From the NCBI RefSeq assembly GCF_004661485.1, contig NZ_PQVH01000008.1, forward strand, positions 496,001 through 560,000: DNA of 64,000 nt, written 5' to 3'. The notes beneath the pieces were generated by a model that worked only from the letters and a program-made list of their open reading frames with translations, was not told the DNA's origin and did no database searches. Numbering within the stretch: the first letter of the stretch is position 1; every line of letters starts with the position of its first letter. This document shows positions 19,647 through 29,378 of the stretch, one piece after another. This DNA comes from Methylotenera oryzisoli. Its GTDB lineage: Bacteria > Pseudomonadota > Gammaproteobacteria > Burkholderiales > Methylophilaceae. The translations under genes and the position numbers were made by a program.

Positions 19647-20021
19647 ATGAATTTAGAAAAAGTTGTTTTTGGTTTTTTCATCGTCTTGGCAATGACACTG
19701 AATTTTGGATTCTTTATTGGCGACATTGATAACGCCAGCCACCATCATGTTTATGAGCTGTACGCAGCGATTATCGTAAGCTTGATTGCAACTGTGCTGA
19801 AATTTGGTGATCGCACCCATGTAGGCGCAATTTTGTTGTCCACCAGTTTAGCCGCTGATTTACAGCTGATTGCAGCGGCCATTTTATGGGCAGCGCTCAA
19901 TGGCTCTTATGACGAAGCCAGCTTAACGGTGTACATCGTTTCACTATCTGGCGGCGCACTCATGGCTAACATCATCTCAGTTGTACTGCTAATTTCTGAA
20001 ACCATCAGCCAAAAACGCTAG
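19647..20021 (+). CDS. Small four-TM membrane protein (DUF6394-like)
   Basis: 124 residues with four hydrophobic segments (about 5-24, 38-55, 62-82, 92-115) and a short polar histidine-containing loop NASHHHVYE. AGGA lies just before the ATG. The gene is 26 bp before the RCK-domain potassium channel gene, and the pair is probably one operon; a channel accessory role is an inference from this pairing. The family name is from memory of similar proteins next to such channels. Confidence 0.6.
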   Translation: MNLEKVVFGFFIVLAMTLNFGFFIGDIDNASHHHVYELYAAIIVSLIATVLKFGDRTHVGAILLSTSLAADLQLIAAAILWAALNGSYDEASLTVYIVSLSGGALMANIISVVLLISETISQKR

Positions 20022-20047
20022 GCACTTGCCACGCCAAGTTGATCAGC

Positions 20048-21748
20048 ATGGATAGCATACTGTTTCTGATACTTCGTCGATTAAGGCGCCCGCTGATACT
20101 GATTATCGTTAGCTTTGCGATCGCCATTTTAGGCTTAACCCTGATGCCAGGGCAGGACGACCAAGGCCACCCTTGGAAAATGAGTATTTTTGACGCGCTA
20201 TACGTCATCAGCTATACGGCAACTACCATAGGCTTTGGGGAAATACCTTACGCTTACAGCAAAGCACAGCGCTTATGGTTAACCTTCTCAATTTATCTGA
20301 CAGTAATTCCTTGGTTTTACGCTGTCGGTAAAATTATCACCTTGCTGCAAGATACTGGATTACGCCAAGCGGTGACCACAGAGCGCTTTGCCAATAAGGT
20401 ACGCCAGCTGCAAGAACCATTTTACATACTTTGCAGTTATGGGCAGTCATCCAACCTGCTCGCTAAAGCATTGGATGAAAAAGGCATGCGCGTAGTTGTG
20501 ATTGAACCGCAGCAAGAACGGCTCAATGAACTGGAGCTGATAGATACCAGAAACATCATCCCTTATCTATGTGCAGATGCGATATTGCCAGAAAACCTGG
20601 AAAGAGCAGGCGTACTCCATCCGCTATGCAGTGGCGTAATTGCCCTAACAGATGACGACAATGTTAACCTAGCAGTGGCGGTTGCTGTCAAACTCATGAA
20701 CCCAGACCTGCTGGTGATTGCGCGTGCGGAGCGCGATGACATTGCTGCCAACATGGCGTCTTTCGGCACCGACCACATCATCAACCCCTACACACTGTTT
20801 GGTGACCAATTGGCGATGCGCGTGCATGCACTAGGCACCTATCTGCTGCATGAATGGCTGACAGGCGTGCCTGGAGACACACTACCACCACCAGAAAACC
20901 CGCCAAAAGGCAGATGGGTAGTCTGTGGTTACGGCCGCTTTGGGAAATCTGTCGTAGAAAACCTGGAGCGTGAGCAGATTACCACGACAATTATTGAAGC
21001 CATGCCAGAAATGACAGGCTGCGATTACTGCATTGTAGGGAGTGGGACCGAGGCAAAAACCCTGCTCGAAGCCGATATCACCAATGCCGTCGGTATCGTT
21101 GCAGGCACAGATAATGACACGAACAACCTATCCATTGTAATGACGGCCTTTGAGCTCAATCCCAAATTATTTGTGGTGATTCGTAAAAACAGACGCCACA
21201 ATGGGCGGCTATTTAAGCAGTTTAACGCAGACATTACCATGCAGCCGACCGAGATTATTGCGCATGAATGTTTGGCACATATGATCTCCCCCTTGCTGGC
21301 ACAGTTTTTAAGTTTAGCGCGCGGCCAAACTAACGATTGGGCAAACAAACTAATTAGCCAATTAGTGATGACCATGGGCGAAACCGTACCAGAAACCTGG
21401 GCAATCAGAATTGATACAAAAAATACACCTGCAGTCATTGAACTCATGGAAGCTGGGTTAAATGTCAACGTGCAGCATCTGATGCAAGACCCGGCTAATA
21501 GGGAGAAGCAACTGGAGCTAGTCCCTATTCTGCTATTACGCAACAATACGCCTAGCTTGGTGCCCGACCCTAACACCCGCTTAAAAGCTGGGGATAGAAT
21601 CCTATTCTGCGGCAGCCCGGCAACTAAATCCACGCTGCCTTCTATACTCAACAACACTAAAACACTAACTTACATTATTGATGGTATAGAAGTACCAAAC
21701 AGTTTAGTTTGGCGTTGGCTAGAAAAGAAATTTAAAAGAAAAAGCTAA
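20048..21748 (+). CDS. Two-RCK-domain potassium channel (TrkA-N)
   Basis: 566 residues from ATG 20048 (an in-frame TTG at 20039 is possible). Residues about 17-37 and 80-100 form the two membrane helices around a pore loop whose filter reads TTIGFGEIPY instead of the canonical TVGYGD. Two NAD-binding RCK/TrkA-N units follow: FYILCSYGQSSNLLAKAL near 120 and GRWVVCGYGRFGKSVVENL near 290, then a TrkA-C-like tail. The protein should be a ligand-gated cation channel of the inner membrane. Its changed filter makes strict K+ selectivity uncertain. Confidence 0.82.
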   Translation: MDSILFLILRRLRRPLILIIVSFAIAILGLTLMPGQDDQGHPWKMSIFDALYVISYTATTIGFGEIPYAYSKAQRLWLTFSIYLTVIPWFYAVGKIITLLQDTGLRQAVTTERFANKVRQLQEPFYILCSYGQSSNLLAKALDEKGMRVVVIEPQQERLNELELIDTRNIIPYLCADAILPENLERAGVLHPLCSGVIALTDDDNVNLAVAVAVKLMNPDLLVIARAERDDIAANMASFGTDHIINPYTLFGDQLAMRVHALGTYLLHEWLTGVPGDTLPPPENPPKGRWVVCGYGRFGKSVVENLEREQITTTIIEAMPEMTGCDYCIVGSGTEAKTLLEADITNAVGIVAGTDNDTNNLSIVMTAFELNPKLFVVIRKNRRHNGRLFKQFNADITMQPTEIIAHECLAHMISPLLAQFLSLARGQTNDWANKLISQLVMTMGETVPETWAIRIDTKNTPAVIELMEAGLNVNVQHLMQDPANREKQLELVPILLLRNNTPSLVPDPNTRLKAGDRILFCGSPATKSTLPSILNNTKTLTYIIDGIEVPNSLVWRWLEKKFKRKS

Positions 21749-21796
21749 TCACATTGAGTGGTGAATCAACATTCAAGCAGGCATCATAACGAACAG

Positions 21797-23629
21797 TTAT
21801 TTACCGCGCATAAACATCTTGTCTAAATCCGTCATGCTGACTTGAAACCAAGTCGGGCGGCCATGATTGCACTGCCCTGAGCGTTCGGTTGCTTCCATAT
21901 CACGCAGCAAAGCATTCATCTCAGGGATAGTCAGGCTACGATTTGCACGTACAGCAGCGTGACAGGCCATCGTGCCTAGCAACTCGTTCCTGCGCTCTGT
22001 CAGTACTCGACTCGCGCCATATTCTCGCAAATCACGCAATACATCCCGCGCCAAAGTCACGGCATCCGCATCTTGCAGCATTGTTGGCACAGCACGCACC
22101 GCCAGTGTGGTGGGTGACAGAATTGCGATATCAAACCCCAGTTGCTGTAGCGTTGCCTGATTACCAGCCAAGGCTTCCTGCACTATTGCCACTTCTAGCT
22201 TATCTGCATTAAAACTGACTGGCAGTAGCAAAGGCTGCATCTGTACGGTTTTGCTATCAAGAGCATTTTTTAACTTCTCATACATAATGCGCTCATGTGC
22301 CGCATGCATATCTACAACCACCAAACCCTCTTTATTTTGTGCGAGCACGTAGACACCATGCACTTGTCCCACGGCAAAACCAAGCGGGTATTCATTGATG
22401 GCTTCCATGCTGACAGCTTGAGTCGGCAATAAATCTGCTGCCAATGGCGTAGCATTCGCACTCGGATTCACATTACTGCCAAACAAGGACTGATAAAAAC
22501 TCGGCGGTTCATGCGCACTCAAGTTGATCTGAGATTGCTGCGTTGGGTACAGCATACCGCCGTTAGCAGAGGGCACATTTGAGACTTGCGGACTAAAAGG
22601 ATTATATTGCGCCTGATTTGCAGTGACCGCATTGGAAACACCGGTAGGAATCGCCAATGCTTTGTGGAGCGAATGAAAGATAAAGCGGTGGATAGCCTGA
22701 CTATCTCTGAACCTGACTTCCGTTTTAGCAGGATGCACATTCACATCAACCAAGCTTGGATCCAGCTCTAAAAACAGCACAAAAGCAGGATGCCTATCAT
22801 GGTGCAACACGTCTTGATACGCTTGCCTGATGGCATGCGCAATCACTTTATCTCGCACAAAACGACCATTTACATAGACGTATTGCGTGTCCCGGCTATT
22901 GCGATTAAAGGTAGGCTTCGCTGCCATCCCCCATAAACGCAAGCCGGCAGCAGACTCATCAACAGCGATAGACTCAGCAACAAACTCACTCCCTAACACC
23001 TCAGAAAATCTGCGCTCAGGCTGACCAACAGCAAAACGACTTAACGCGCGCCCATTGTGCTGCAACATCAAGCTAACATCAGGGCGTGACAACGCAATAC
23101 GCGTAAACATCTCCTCACAATGCCCAAACTCAGTTGCCTCTGTTTTTAAAAACTTACGGCGCGCAGGCGTATTGAAATACAAGTCAGACACTTCAATCAC
23201 CGTACCTGCATCCAATGCAGCTGGCTCTACAGCTGAGATATCACTGCCTTCAGAACCGATACGCCATGCATGTTTACTGCCAACTTGGCGACTTAATAGC
23301 TGCGTGCGGGAAATAGACGCAATACTAGCCAACGCTTCACCCCGAAAGCCCAAGCTCGCTACCGACTCTAAATCTTCCAGGCTTGCGATTTTGCTAGTAG
23401 CATGGCGCGTCAGTGCTAACATCAAATCCTCTTTTGCAACACCCGCACCATTATCGGTGACGCGCATTTGCTTAATACCGCCTTGCAGCAACGATACTTG
23501 AATATCAGTACTGCCTGCATCCAAGCTATTTTCCAATAACTCTTTCAGGGCCGATGCCGGACGCTCCACCACTTCGCCAGCGGCGATTTGGCTAATAAGC
23601 TGATCGGGAAGTAAACGTATAGTTGCCAT
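21797..23629 (-). CDS. mutL: DNA mismatch repair protein MutL
   Basis: 610 residues. The GHKL ATPase motifs are in the N-terminal third: LPDQLISQIAAGEVVERPASALKELLENS, the DNGAGV motif, and RHATSKI/GFRGEALASI. A Pro/Gln/Asn-rich linker (about 330-415) leads to the C-terminal dimerisation domain, which includes DMHAAHERIMYEKLK and ends with ATERSGQCNHGRPTWF. MutL links MutS bound at a mismatch to the downstream nicking and excision steps. The gene converges with the potassium channel gene with a 48-bp gap. A complete gene with all family landmarks. Confidence 0.96.
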   Translation of the reverse strand: MATIRLLPDQLISQIAAGEVVERPASALKELLENSLDAGSTDIQVSLLQGGIKQMRVTDNGAGVAKEDLMLALTRHATSKIASLEDLESVASLGFRGEALASIASISRTQLLSRQVGSKHAWRIGSEGSDISAVEPAALDAGTVIEVSDLYFNTPARRKFLKTEATEFGHCEEMFTRIALSRPDVSLMLQHNGRALSRFAVGQPERRFSEVLGSEFVAESIAVDESAAGLRLWGMAAKPTFNRNSRDTQYVYVNGRFVRDKVIAHAIRQAYQDVLHHDRHPAFVLFLELDPSLVDVNVHPAKTEVRFRDSQAIHRFIFHSLHKALAIPTGVSNAVTANQAQYNPFSPQVSNVPSANGGMLYPTQQSQINLSAHEPPSFYQSLFGSNVNPSANATPLAADLLPTQAVSMEAINEYPLGFAVGQVHGVYVLAQNKEGLVVVDMHAAHERIMYEKLKNALDSKTVQMQPLLLPVSFNADKLEVAIVQEALAGNQATLQQLGFDIAILSPTTLAVRAVPTMLQDADAVTLARDVLRDLREYGASRVLTERRNELLGTMACHAAVRANRSLTIPEMNALLRDMEATERSGQCNHGRPTWFQVSMTDLDKMFMRGK

Positions 23630-23713
23630 AGACTTTTAGTGATTTTTAATACTGGTATTTTACCTTGCTTTGCACGTAGCGAATTAACTATGATGATTTA
23701 ACTATTAGGCTGG

Positions 23714-23905
23714 GTGAATAATGCGCAAACTGCGAATAAAACCCAACCAAACTATGAACAAATGTGGCCAGACTTAAGAGTCTTAATAAAGGGGATGTTG
23801 AGAGGTAAATTTCAGCTAGCAACCAAGCTACTCGCTAGCTCACAACGCAAGACTTACAAATACTTGCAACGCACCAACAAGTACAGGATTAACGCACTAA
23901 AATAG
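23714..23905 (+). CDS. Small basic hypothetical protein
   Basis: 63 residues beginning at GTG 23714, strongly basic in its second half (SSQRKTYKYLQRTNKYRINALK). I recognise no family. It is the only gene-sized frame in the 441 bp between mutL and the PilJ-like gene, both on the other strand, and a hairpin with a short T-run follows 80 bp later. A weak AGG-type ribosome site precedes the start. It may be a real small gene or chance. Confidence 0.35.
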   Translation: MNNAQTANKTQPNYEQMWPDLRVLIKGMLRGKFQLATKLLASSQRKTYKYLQRTNKYRINALK

Positions 23906-23985
23906 TGCCATCGCACTTATCTTAAAACTATTGAATTACCGGTAGTGAGTCGCTTAATCAATTTTCAATATTGTCATCAACTGAG

Positions 23986-24016
23986 AAAAGAGTGCGCAGT
24001 CAGCTACGCACTTTTC
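23986..24016 (+). terminator. Hairpin with T-run after the small basic ORF
   Basis: AGTGCG (23991-23996) pairs with CGCACT (24007-24012) around a 10-nt loop; flanking A-rich and T-rich sequence extends the stem with one bulge and supplies TTTT. Reads as a rho-independent terminator in the rightward direction. Confidence 0.5.
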
Positions 24017-24070
24017 ATAATGAGGGTGTAACAGATAAAGACCAAGGGAGATGATCAATATCTGCTAGTA

Positions 24071-24778
24071 TCAAACCGAAACGTTGCCTACTGCTACACG
24101 CACCAACTCATCGATTTTTGCAGTAATATTTGTCAGCTCACCCGCCACCACGGCAAACTCGCGCCCAACCTCACCGGCACGTGCCGCTACAATTTGCGCA
24201 TTAACCGACACAATGCGTGCCTGCTTGGCAATATTCTGAATACTGCTCATCAATTCATGATGCTGCTTGCGTTGCACCTTAGCATGCTCCTTAGACTCAT
24301 CTTCATAAACCACAGTAATCCGATTCAGTAGCGCAACGATAGGCGTAGCCTGCTTGCCAAGCTCGTTAAGCAAATCAGGCGCAGTGCGGAAACCTGACTC
24401 ACAAGCACTGATTGCCTTCTCAACTAAATCAGTAAACTCTGTGATTTTTCTATCGGCCTCAACCTCACCAAAATAAACTAATCGTAGCTCTTCAAAAAAA
24501 ACACCAGGCAGCTCACTATTGCCTTGCACCAGTGCCGCATGACTTACTTTAAACAAAGCGAGGGCTTCACGTGCGGTTTCCAATGCAGTTTCGTGACCCA
24601 TCGTTGAAAGCACGGCATTGAGTACAATACGCTGCGACAGCATGCGTTGGCGGCCAGCCAGATTGATTAATGCGCCAAACGTTTCTGCGCTAACCTCTAA
24701 GCTGTTGGTCTTAAAATGGTGACCTTGTGCCACCGAGTGATGTTTCACGGCTTGATGAGGCTTTAAATCTGCTAACAA
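24071..24778 (-). CDS. Soluble PilJ-type sensor with a minimal MCP signalling tip
   Basis: 235 residues, no signal peptide or membrane segment. Residues about 30-150 resemble the type IV pilus chemoreceptor N-terminal (PilJ) domain with its LINLAGRQRMLSQRI signature (37-51). Residues about 181-215 match the tip of a chemoreceptor hairpin: NAQIVAARAGEVGREFAVVAG corresponds to [20 protein letters not shown] of standard receptors. The rest of the long coiled coil, HAMP and methylation helices are missing. It may bind a small ligand and modulate a CheA/CheW array from the cytoplasm, or be a remnant; the intact reading frame argues against decay. Confidence 0.7.
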   Translation of the reverse strand: MLADLKPHQAVKHHSVAQGHHFKTNSLEVSAETFGALINLAGRQRMLSQRIVLNAVLSTMGHETALETAREALALFKVSHAALVQGNSELPGVFFEELRLVYFGEVEADRKITEFTDLVEKAISACESGFRTAPDLLNELGKQATPIVALLNRITVVYEDESKEHAKVQRKQHHELMSSIQNIAKQARIVSVNAQIVAARAGEVGREFAVVAGELTNITAKIDELVRVAVGNVSV

Positions 24779-24999
24779 GATATTCTCCCTTTTTCATATT
24801 ATTCACAATGAACGTCATCAACATAGATACGCAGTATCTAAAACCATTCACATTTAAGTTTCATATAAGCAATTTCTATTCCAATCAATCACAGATAGAT
24901 TAATCAGCCTTGGTGCAATAACAAAATGGCTTCGCAACCATCCATCATTAGCATTTGTATATTGGTGTTTTTTCGGTTTTGATATAAATTCTCATCAGC

Positions 25000-26535
25000 A
25001 TGACACTTACCAATCAAGACTCAACGCCTGACAGCTATACAGACAGCTTTCATCTCGCACGCAAGCTTAATCGGCACCATCACCTCTACCTAGGCCCGAC
25101 GAACTCCGGTAAAACTTATCAAGCGCTATTGGCATTGGAACAAGCAAAATCAGGTGTATATCTTGCTCCACTCAGGTTGCTTGCCATGGAAATAAGAGAC
25201 CGCTTGGTGGCATCAGGTGTGCCATGCAACCTGATAACCGGGGAGGAGCGCGTGATCATGGAAAATGCGCAGCACACCGCTTCCACCATTGAAATGATGA
25301 ATGTGCACAAAGAGGTGGAAGTCGCGGTGATTGATGAAATTCAAATGCTGCAAGACCCGGATCGAGGATCAGCCTGGACAGCCGCGCTGATAGGCGCCCC
25401 TGCCTCAATCGTTTACATCTGCGGCTCAAACGCTGTCACAGCCTCTTGTGTTGCAACGATTGAAGCATTAAATGAAACCTATGACATTACCCAATTAGCA
25501 CGTAAAACACCGCTAGTTCTAGAACAAGAGAGCCTGTGTGGCCAACATTACAGCCGCCAAAAGCTAAAACAAAAATTACAAAAAGGCGATGCAATCATTG
25601 CATTTAGCCGCAAAGACGTACTTACTTTTGCCGCTAGATTCCGTCAATGGGGCTTTAGCGTAGCCAGTATTTATGGTGCACTCTCACCCGAAGTACGCAG
25701 AACAGAATCTGAACGCTTTAACTCAGGGCAGGCAGATATTTTAGTGGCGACCGATGCAATTGGCATGGGGCTTAACTTACCGATACGCCGCATCATTTTT
25801 GCAAATATTCATAAATTTGATGGCGTGGCATCTAGGTTACTTAACATGACAGAGGTGAGGCAGATTGCAGGTCGTGCCGGCAGGTTTGGTATTTATGCAA
25901 CCGGCTATGTCAGCGTGCTGGAAAATGATGAGCTGATTCATATTGAACATATGCTCTCAACGGACGACACTGCGGATTTAAACAAGCTACCAGTCAATAT
26001 CAATCTACAGCAAGTAAGCAAAATTGCGCACGAAATGCATACCAATAAGATTGCCGAAGTACTCAACTATCATCAGGAAAGAATACGCTTTACGCATTCA
26101 CTATTTGAGCAGGCGCCCTTAGCAACGCAAATCACACAAGCCCTTATTGTGGATGAATACGCACCTAAAATGTCGCTAAAAGATAAATACATCTTCGTAT
26201 GTGCGCCGATTTCACTCAATGTCGCATTTGAAAAAGACTATTACTTACTGTGTCTAAAAAGCGTTGCTGAATCAAAAATTAGGCACTTACCAATAGCCCC
26301 AAGCTGGATAGATGCGCAAAACCCCAAACATTTAGAAGATGCAGAACTGCTCAGCCATAACCTAAGCCTCTACGCATGGCTAAGCTTTAAGTTCCCACAG
26401 TATTTTGTAGATGGTCAGCATGTAAGCGCGCTACGCTCACAAGTCAGCCGCTACATAGAGCGCGCCTTGCTTACACAAGCGGGCTACGGCGACACCAGCA
26501 GAGAGTTGGATTACCTGAATACCAGAAGAAGGTAG
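25000..26535 (+). CDS. Suv3-type DEAD/DExH RNA helicase
   Basis: 511 residues. Walker A GPTNSGKT (32-39), DEIQ box (112-115), LAPLRLLAMEI, motif V ATDAIGMGLNLPIRR and motif VI QIAGRAGRFG are intact and most resemble mitochondrial Suv3, an RNA helicase of the degradosome. The C-terminal region has the Suv3-like APISLN segment. Bacterial copies are rare-to-sporadic and their partner is not known. It converges with a beta-CASP nuclease gene with only 10 bp between stops, which may be functionally meaningful or accidental. Confidence 0.88.
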   Translation: MTLTNQDSTPDSYTDSFHLARKLNRHHHLYLGPTNSGKTYQALLALEQAKSGVYLAPLRLLAMEIRDRLVASGVPCNLITGEERVIMENAQHTASTIEMMNVHKEVEVAVIDEIQMLQDPDRGSAWTAALIGAPASIVYICGSNAVTASCVATIEALNETYDITQLARKTPLVLEQESLCGQHYSRQKLKQKLQKGDAIIAFSRKDVLTFAARFRQWGFSVASIYGALSPEVRRTESERFNSGQADILVATDAIGMGLNLPIRRIIFANIHKFDGVASRLLNMTEVRQIAGRAGRFGIYATGYVSVLENDELIHIEHMLSTDDTADLNKLPVNINLQQVSKIAHEMHTNKIAEVLNYHQERIRFTHSLFEQAPLATQITQALIVDEYAPKMSLKDKYIFVCAPISLNVAFEKDYYLLCLKSVAESKIRHLPIAPSWIDAQNPKHLEDAELLSHNLSLYAWLSFKFPQYFVDGQHVSALRSQVSRYIERALLTQAGYGDTSRELDYLNTRRR

Positions 26536-26545
26536 TAAGCTCCTT

Positions 26546-27907
26546 TTACGCCAGCACTACCGTTTGCAGATAGTCAGGCACGACTACCTGCCAGTGCAAT
26601 TTTTCCTCTATATGGCGCCGCATGGCATCAGCCGCAACGGGCTCTCCGTGCACGATAAAGGTTTTTTTGGGTGCAGATTCAAAACCAGCTAACCAATCAA
26701 GAATTTCAGAATAATCAGCATGTGCTGAAAGATTGGAGATCAGCTCAACATTTGCACGCACCGGTATATATTCACCGTGAATTTTAATACTCTCAGCGCC
26801 ATCTAACATCGCAGCGCCACGCGTGCCTGCGGCCTGAAACCCGACAAACAAAATAGTGTTTTTAGGATTAGTGGCAAAGGCTTTTAAATGATGCACCACT
26901 CTTCCGCCAGAGGCCATGCCGCTAGCAGATAAAATAATCATGGGGCCTTTGGCATCGTTCAGCGCTTTAGACTGCTCTATGCTATTCACCACATGTGCCG
27001 CACTAAATAGCGCACGACATTGGTCAGCATTTAAACGATGCTCACCATGATAGAGATTAAAAATTTCAGTGGCATCTACCGCCATCGGGCTATTTAAATA
27101 AACAGGGGTATCTGCTGCAATTGCACCAGATGCTTTTAATAAATGAATGTAATACAGTAGCTCTTGCGCCCTGCCAACCGCAAACACCGGAATAACAACA
27201 ACGCCCTTGCGCTTCACCGTTTTATTAATAATGGCAGCCAATTTAACTTTGGGGTCGTCATTCTGGTGTAAACGGTTACCGTAAGTAGATTCAATTAACA
27301 AATAATCCGTTTGCTTAACTCGCACTGGTGGACGCATCAAAATATCATTGGCACGCCCAATATCGCCAGAAAACAGCACTGAGGTCTTTTTGTTATGAAT
27401 CCGTACAAATGCTGACCCTAAAATATGGCCATTGGGGGAGAGTCTAAGGGTTAAACCATCGCCTAAATCTACATCTTGCTCAAAACGAATTGGCGCAAGC
27501 AAGCTCAATGCATTTTCCGCGTCTTCTTTGGTATATAGGGGTAATGCAGGATGGTGCTTGGAGAACCCTCGGCGATTTGCATATTCAGCCTCCTCTTCTT
27601 GCAGGTGCGCTGAGTCTGGCAGCATAATCTTACATAAATCTGCCGTTCCCTCGCTGCAATAGACCTTACCTGAAAATCCGTTTTTCACTAACACAGGTAA
27701 ATAGCCGCTGTGGTCAATATGCGCATGCGTCAAAATCACGGTATCAATCTTAGCTGGGTTGACTGGCAGTTTCGCCCAGTTTCTCAAGCGCAACTGCTTA
27801 AGCCCTTGAAACAAGCCACAGTCTATCAATATTTGCCGCTCACCGCTTTTCAACAAATACTTAGAACCAGTCACGGTTCCTGTTGCACCTAAAAATGTGA
27901 GTTCCAT
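26546..27907 (-). CDS. Beta-CASP metallo-beta-lactamase RNA nuclease (YSH1/CPSF73-like)
   Basis: 453 residues. MELTFLGATGTVTGSKYLL at the N-terminus and the metal-binding motif HAHIDHSG (61-68) belong to the metallo-beta-lactamase fold; the insert with YLNSPMAVDATEIF, SASGMASGGRVVHHL and the later SAHADYSEIL and FIVHGEP are beta-CASP and RMMBL motifs. Such proteins cut or trim RNA. It has its own upstream region. Exact substrate unknown; the family call is firm. Confidence 0.92.
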   Translation of the reverse strand: MELTFLGATGTVTGSKYLLKSGERQILIDCGLFQGLKQLRLRNWAKLPVNPAKIDTVILTHAHIDHSGYLPVLVKNGFSGKVYCSEGTADLCKIMLPDSAHLQEEEAEYANRRGFSKHHPALPLYTKEDAENALSLLAPIRFEQDVDLGDGLTLRLSPNGHILGSAFVRIHNKKTSVLFSGDIGRANDILMRPPVRVKQTDYLLIESTYGNRLHQNDDPKVKLAAIINKTVKRKGVVVIPVFAVGRAQELLYYIHLLKASGAIAADTPVYLNSPMAVDATEIFNLYHGEHRLNADQCRALFSAAHVVNSIEQSKALNDAKGPMIILSASGMASGGRVVHHLKAFATNPKNTILFVGFQAAGTRGAAMLDGAESIKIHGEYIPVRANVELISNLSAHADYSEILDWLAGFESAPKKTFIVHGEPVAADAMRRHIEEKLHWQVVVPDYLQTVVLA

Positions 27908-27955
27908 AGAAGCTCCCTTTTAAATGAACACTGGGTACTACATTAGTTAGCAAGC

Positions 27956-29374
27956 CTAATCTAATGCAAGTTTCGTTTTAGCAAGTGCTGGATTAGTAGA
28001 AAAATACTTTCTTACCCCAGCCAGAATCGACGCTACCAGCTTGTCTTGGTAAGCTTCATCGTTAAGCCTACGCTCTTCATCAGGGTTGCTGATAAATGCG
28101 GTTTCTACAAGGATAGAGGGAATATCAGGTGATTTGAGTACAGCAAAACCAGCTTGCTCCACATGGTTTTTATGTAATTTATTAATCTCACCAATATTAC
28201 CCAATACGGCTTTACCCAATTTCAGACTATCATTAATCGTGGCTGTTTGGGATAAATCCAACAAAGTTTTTGCAAGTAGCGGGTCTTTTACATTCAAACT
28301 TACGCCGCCTATCAAATCTGACTCATTTTCTTTCTTTGCCAAATAGCGTGCACTGGCGCTAGTTGCGCCTTTTTCAGACAACGCAAATACCGATGAACCA
28401 CGCGCCGCTGGGTTAGTGAATGCGTCTGCATGAATTGAAATAAAGAGATCCGCTTGAAGCTTGCGTGCTTTAATTACGCGCATATGCAGTGGAATAAAGT
28501 AATCTCCATCACGCGTTAAAACACCGCGCATATTGGGGTCTTCATCTATTTTTGCCTTAAGTTTTTTGGCAATCGCCAAAGTAATCTCTTTTTCATGACT
28601 TCCCGTTGCACCCATCGCTCCAGGGTCTTCACCACCGTGACCGGCATCAATCGCAATCGTGATTTGACGCAAACCTTTAGTCGTTGGCTTATTCTCAATA
28701 ACCTCTTTAACCGGCGGCATAGCAACAGGTGGCGGGTTAACTTGCGGCACAGTTTCAACCACATTACCTGCATTGGTAACAGGTTTAGCGCCTTGCTCCA
28801 CCTTCACCTCAGGGACAGTGTTATTAGTTGCAGTCGCTGGTGGCACCTCTATGAGCGGTGCCGTTGTCACGGCTTGTGCAGTATTTTTACTCGCCGTACT
28901 ATCGGTAGCAGGTTCTGTTCCATCACGCTGATCCAACATCGCCATTAAAGGGTCTTTTGTCGGGTAAATATCTAACACCAAGCGGTGTTTGTAATCACCC
29001 GCTGGCGCTAAAGTAAATATCGCAGGCTTCACCTCAGACTTTAAATCTACCACTAAACGCACTACCTTGGGCTTAAAGTTAGCGACACGAATCTTAGCGA
29101 TGTAGGGGTCGCTTTCTGAAACTTTCTCGCCCAGTGCCTTAATCACGGTATTTAAATCAATATCTTCTACATCCACCACTACACGCTCAGGGTCTTTTAA
29201 CACTGTCATTTTATACAGGATGGGTTTTTCGGCCTCGATGGTAATTCGCGTGTAAACATCGGCAGGCCAAATACGCACTGCGGTAACGGTATTGGCCTCT
29301 GCCGCGGTAGTTGCAAATACGCAAATCAGGCACAGGGTTAAAGAGAGTAATGTAGAGAAATAATATTTAATCAT
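27956..29374 (-). CDS. amiC: N-acetylmuramoyl-L-alanine amidase AmiC
   Basis: 472 residues. A signal peptide (about 1-27, ending TTAAEA), an AMIN domain (30-138) that targets the septum, a Pro/Thr/Val-rich linker (140-235), then a zinc amidase_3 domain with IAIDAGHGGEDPGAMG (from 240), SIHADAFTNP and the C-terminal LVETAFISNPDEE. It cleaves peptide stems from glycan strands during daughter-cell separation. It starts 4 bp after tsaE, a gene pair common in proteobacteria. Confidence 0.95.
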   Translation of the reverse strand: MIKYYFSTLLSLTLCLICVFATTAAEANTVTAVRIWPADVYTRITIEAEKPILYKMTVLKDPERVVVDVEDIDLNTVIKALGEKVSESDPYIAKIRVANFKPKVVRLVVDLKSEVKPAIFTLAPAGDYKHRLVLDIYPTKDPLMAMLDQRDGTEPATDSTASKNTAQAVTTAPLIEVPPATATNNTVPEVKVEQGAKPVTNAGNVVETVPQVNPPPVAMPPVKEVIENKPTTKGLRQITIAIDAGHGGEDPGAMGATGSHEKEITLAIAKKLKAKIDEDPNMRGVLTRDGDYFIPLHMRVIKARKLQADLFISIHADAFTNPAARGSSVFALSEKGATSASARYLAKKENESDLIGGVSLNVKDPLLAKTLLDLSQTATINDSLKLGKAVLGNIGEINKLHKNHVEQAGFAVLKSPDIPSILVETAFISNPDEERRLNDEAYQDKLVASILAGVRKYFSTNPALAKTKLALD

Positions 29375-29378
29375 AAAT

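Noticed and set aside
21025-21657. A 210-codon reverse frame
   Set aside because: Lies wholly within the RCK channel gene, which has clear domains on the other strand.
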